Positions 6,900-8,654 of a stretch of DNA of 8,654 bases are shown here, in pieces; positions within the stretch are counted from its first letter, which is position 1, and the number at the start of each line of letters is the position of its first letter. Under the pieces are notes generated by a model. The model searched no databases and was not told the origin of the DNA. It saw only the letters and a list, made by a program, of their open reading frames with translations. Source of the DNA: Nodosilinea sp. BSH.14. Its GTDB lineage: Bacteria > Cyanobacteriota > Cyanobacteriia > Phormidesmidales > Phormidesmidaceae. The translations under genes and the position numbers were made by a program. The DNA lies in contig JALQST010000118.1 of NCBI GenBank assembly GCA_023264315.1, positions 1 through 8,654 of the forward strand. The letters are read 5' to 3'.

Positions 6900-6957
6900 A
6901 GGTTGTGCCCCGTGCGCCTGTTGCCACTAGTAGGGTTAAGAGAGTCGCAAGTTAACT

Positions 6958-8184
6958 ATGTACAATCCAAGTGTGAGCGGCGGCAACGCCAGCAGCCTCG
7001 CTGGTAGCCGTTTATTTTTATACGAGGTGCAGGGTCTGCGCCAAAATGCAGAAACCGATCAGATGAGCAACCCCATTCGCAAGAGTGGCAGCGTTTTCAT
7101 CACGGTGCCCTACACCCGTATGAACCAAGAAATGCAGCGGATTACCCGCATGGGCGGCAAAATTGTCAGCATCCGCCCCATGGAAACGGTAGGAACCATC
7201 GCCAACGCCACCCCGACGGTGATTGAGTCAGCGCCTGTGACCCCTGAACCCACAGCGAAGCCCATGACTCAAGCCACTCCCAAGGCCAAAAAGGCCGATG
7301 TTCCCGTCAATATCTACAAGCCCAATTCCCCCTACGTGGGCAAGGTGCTGTCCAACGAACCCCTCGTCAGCGAGGGCGGTCTCGGCATCGTCCAGCACAT
7401 CACCTTTGACCTGTCCGAAGGCGATCTGCACTACGTGGAAGGCCAAAGCATCGGCATCATCCCCGCAGGCACCGACGCCAACGGCAAGCCCCACAAGCTG
7501 CGCCTCTACTCCATCGCCTCCACCCGCCACGGCGACCACATGGACGACAAAACCGTCTCCCTCTGTGTGCGCCAGCTAGAGTACAAGAGCCCCGAGTCTG
7601 GCGAAACCGTCTACGGCGTGTGCTCCACCTACCTGTGCAACATTGAACCGGGCGCTGAGGTGAAAATCACCGGCCCCGTGGGCAAGGAAATGCTGCTGCC
7701 CGACGATCCCGACGCCACCATCATCATGCTGGCCACCGGGACGGGGATCGCTCCCTTCCGCGCCTACCTGTGGCGGATGTTCAAGGAAGCCGAGCGCAAG
7801 GCCAACTCCGACTACCAGTTCAAGGGTCTGGCTTGGTTGATCTTCGGTGTGCCCTACACCCCCAACATTCTTTATAAAGAAGAGTTGGAAGCCATCCAAA
7901 CCGAATACCCCGACAACTTCCGCCTCACCTACGCCATCAGCCGCGAACAGCAGAATCCCGAAGGGGGCCGGATGTACATCCAGCACCGGGTGGCCGAGCA
8001 CGCCGCCGAACTGTGGCAACTGATGCAGAAGCCCAACACCCACACCTACATGTGCGGTCTCAAGGGCATGGAAGACGGCATCGACGCCGGCATGTCCGCC
8101 GAAGCCAGCAAGCACGGTGTGGACTGGACGGAGTTCCGCAAGCAGATGAAGAAGGAACACCGCTGGCACGTCGAAACCTACTGA
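6958..8184 (+). CDS. petH: Ferredoxin-NADP+ reductase with N-terminal CpcD-like phycobilisome-linker domain
   Basis: FAD flavoenzyme that passes electrons between ferredoxin and NADP(H) in photosynthetic and cyclic/respiratory electron flow. The 408 residues form three domains: a CpcD-like linker domain (about 17-73, from RLFLYEVQGL to RITRMGGKIVSI) that docks the enzyme to phycobilisomes, a Pro/Thr/Ala-rich hinge (about 74-115), and the reductase proper. FAD-domain motifs are RLYSIAST (182-189) and GVCSTYL (220-226); NADP-domain motifs are MLATGTGIAPFR (257-268) and CGLKGMEDGID (366-375). The C-terminus ends in HVETY, whose last Tyr stacks on the flavin in this family. The start ATG is immediately preceded by GCAAGTTAACT and has only a weak GAGAG upstream; the MYNP start fits cyanobacterial homologues. 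Met103 may be a second start. The upstream region has an NtcA box and leader hairpin; a strong terminator follows. Confidence 0.97.
   Translation: MYNPSVSGGNASSLAGSRLFLYEVQGLRQNAETDQMSNPIRKSGSVFITVPYTRMNQEMQRITRMGGKIVSIRPMETVGTIANATPTVIESAPVTPEPTAKPMTQATPKAKKADVPVNIYKPNSPYVGKVLSNEPLVSEGGLGIVQHITFDLSEGDLHYVEGQSIGIIPAGTDANGKPHKLRLYSIASTRHGDHMDDKTVSLCVRQLEYKSPESGETVYGVCSTYLCNIEPGAEVKITGPVGKEMLLPDDPDATIIMLATGTGIAPFRAYLWRMFKEAERKANSDYQFKGLAWLIFGVPYTPNILYKEELEAIQTEYPDNFRLTYAISREQQNPEGGRMYIQHRVAEHAAELWQLMQKPNTHTYMCGLKGMEDGIDAGMSAEASKHGVDWTEFRKQMKKEHRWHVETY
7264..7266 (+). promoter_or_regulatory. petH: Candidate internal translation start for short FNR isoform (FNR-S)
   Basis: ATG for Met103 at the end of the hinge, followed by TQATPKAKKADVPVNIY. 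As I recall it, the Synechocystis short isoform starts at a Met in nearly the same context (MTQAKAKKADVPVN). Initiation here would give a 306-residue enzyme without the linker domain and so not bound to phycobilisomes. No strong Shine-Dalgarno is seen upstream, so this rests on homology with a known case. Confidence 0.6.
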
Positions 8185-8215
8185 GGTTAGCGACGATAAA
8201 TCTGGTAGGCTAACT

Positions 8216-8253
8216 GGGCGGTGCATGGGTCAAACGATGCACCGCCCTTTTTT
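8216..8253 (+). terminator. Rho-independent terminator of petH
   Basis: GGGCGGTGCAT (8216-8226) and ATGCACCGCCC (8237-8247) form a perfect 11-bp GC-rich stem with a 10-nt loop, followed at once by six T. It begins 31 nt after the petH stop and would separate petH from uvrB. Confidence 0.93.
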
Positions 8254-8269
8254 AAATAAATAGACAATT

Positions 8270-8275
8270 TAAAAT
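8270..8275 (+). promoter_or_regulatory. Possible -10 box of uvrB
   Basis: TAAAAT matches TATAAT at five of six positions in the short AT-rich spacer after the petH terminator, 21 nt before the uvrB ATG. The hexamer 17 bp upstream falls in the terminator T-tract and is a poor -35. Confidence 0.3.
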
Positions 8276-8296
8276 AGAGAATTTATGGCGTAAGCG

Positions 8297-8654
8297 ATGG
8301 GCGACTTCAACATTCAGGCTCCCTTTGAACCCACGGGCGACCAGCCCAAGGCCATTGCCGGACTCACCCAATTTTTGAAGGACAACACCCGCTACCAAAC
8401 CCTGTTGGGGGCCACGGGCACGGGCAAAACCCACACCATCGCCCGCGTGATTGACAACCTGGGCAAGCCTACCCTGGTGCTGGCCCACAACAAAACCCTA
8501 GCGGCCCAGCTTTGCAACGAGCTGCGGGAGTTTTTCCCAGACAACGCCGTTGAATACTTCATCAGCTACTACGACTACTACCAGCCCGAGGCCTACATCC
8601 CGCAGCGCGACATCTACATCGAGAAGGATGCCGCGATCAACAAGGAGATCGACC
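8297..8654 (+). CDS. uvrB: UvrABC excision nuclease subunit B (3'-truncated by window edge)
   Basis: DNA damage-verifying helicase-like subunit of the nucleotide excision repair complex; it is loaded by UvrA and recruits UvrC for incision. Only 119 N-terminal residues are present, of about 660-670 in the family. Visible are FEPTGDQPKAIAGL (the conserved family opening), the Walker A motif GATGTGKT (38-45, Lys44), LVLAHNKTLAAQL (60-72) and the beta-hairpin region YYDYYQPEAYIP (91-102), which inserts between DNA strands, followed by IYIEKDAAIN. ATG 8297 is chosen because it places the family opening at the expected distance; the ATG at 8285 hits a stop two codons later. No ribosome-binding site is obvious. 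It lies behind the petH terminator, so it is probably transcribed separately. Confidence 0.96.
   Translation, partial: MGDFNIQAPFEPTGDQPKAIAGLTQFLKDNTRYQTLLGATGTGKTHTIARVIDNLGKPTLVLAHNKTLAAQLCNELREFFPDNAVEYFISYYDYYQPEAYIPQRDIYIEKDAAINKEID

Noticed and set aside
7576..8226. 216-codon open frame on the minus strand opposite petH
   Set aside because: It mirrors the strongly conserved petH reductase domain, begins inside the terminator hairpin and resembles no family I recognise.
1..8654. Mobile elements, CRISPR, tRNA or HIP1 (GCGATCGC) sites
   Set aside because: By eye I found no transposase, terminal repeats, spaced repeats, tRNA-like folds or intact HIP1 octamers; every long open stretch is accounted for by a family gene or its antisense shadow.

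Overview
This is a chromosomal window from a cyanobacterium. The diagnostic genes are petM (a cytochrome b6f small subunit), ycf39 (a photosystem II assembly factor) and a petH whose ferredoxin-NADP+ reductase carries an N-terminal phycobilisome-linker (CpcD-like) domain, a form found in phycobilisome-containing cyanobacteria. The coding DNA is fairly GC-rich and the intergenic leaders are more AT-rich. I cannot name the genus; a GC-rich, Leptolyngbya-like lineage would fit, but that is inference.

Layout from left to right: the 3' part of glyS (+) runs tail to tail into xseA (-), and the two share a CTAG stop. Upstream of xseA on the same minus strand lie ycf39 and then the tiny petM, so petM-ycf39-xseA reads as one possible transcription unit. 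A long inverted repeat sits directly before the ycf39 start. A 180-bp divergent spacer separates petM from pdxA (+). pdxA converges on a membrane-anchored serine hydrolase of the beta-lactamase/DD-peptidase fold (-). The hydrolase is divergent from petH (+), and the 272-bp spacer between them holds a perfect NtcA box inside a 6-bp-arm palindrome. petH ends at a strong intrinsic terminator, and uvrB (+) begins just after it and runs off the window.

The genes are mostly housekeeping (glycyl-tRNA charging, exonuclease VII, PLP synthesis, nucleotide excision repair) interleaved with photosynthetic electron transport and photosystem assembly (PetM, Ycf39, PetH). I see no mobile element, CRISPR array, tRNA, rRNA or obvious new multi-gene system. 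The signals most worth a second look are regulatory: the NtcA palindrome upstream of petH together with an internal Met103 start that would give a short FNR isoform, and the inverted repeat that would bury the ycf39 ribosome-binding region.
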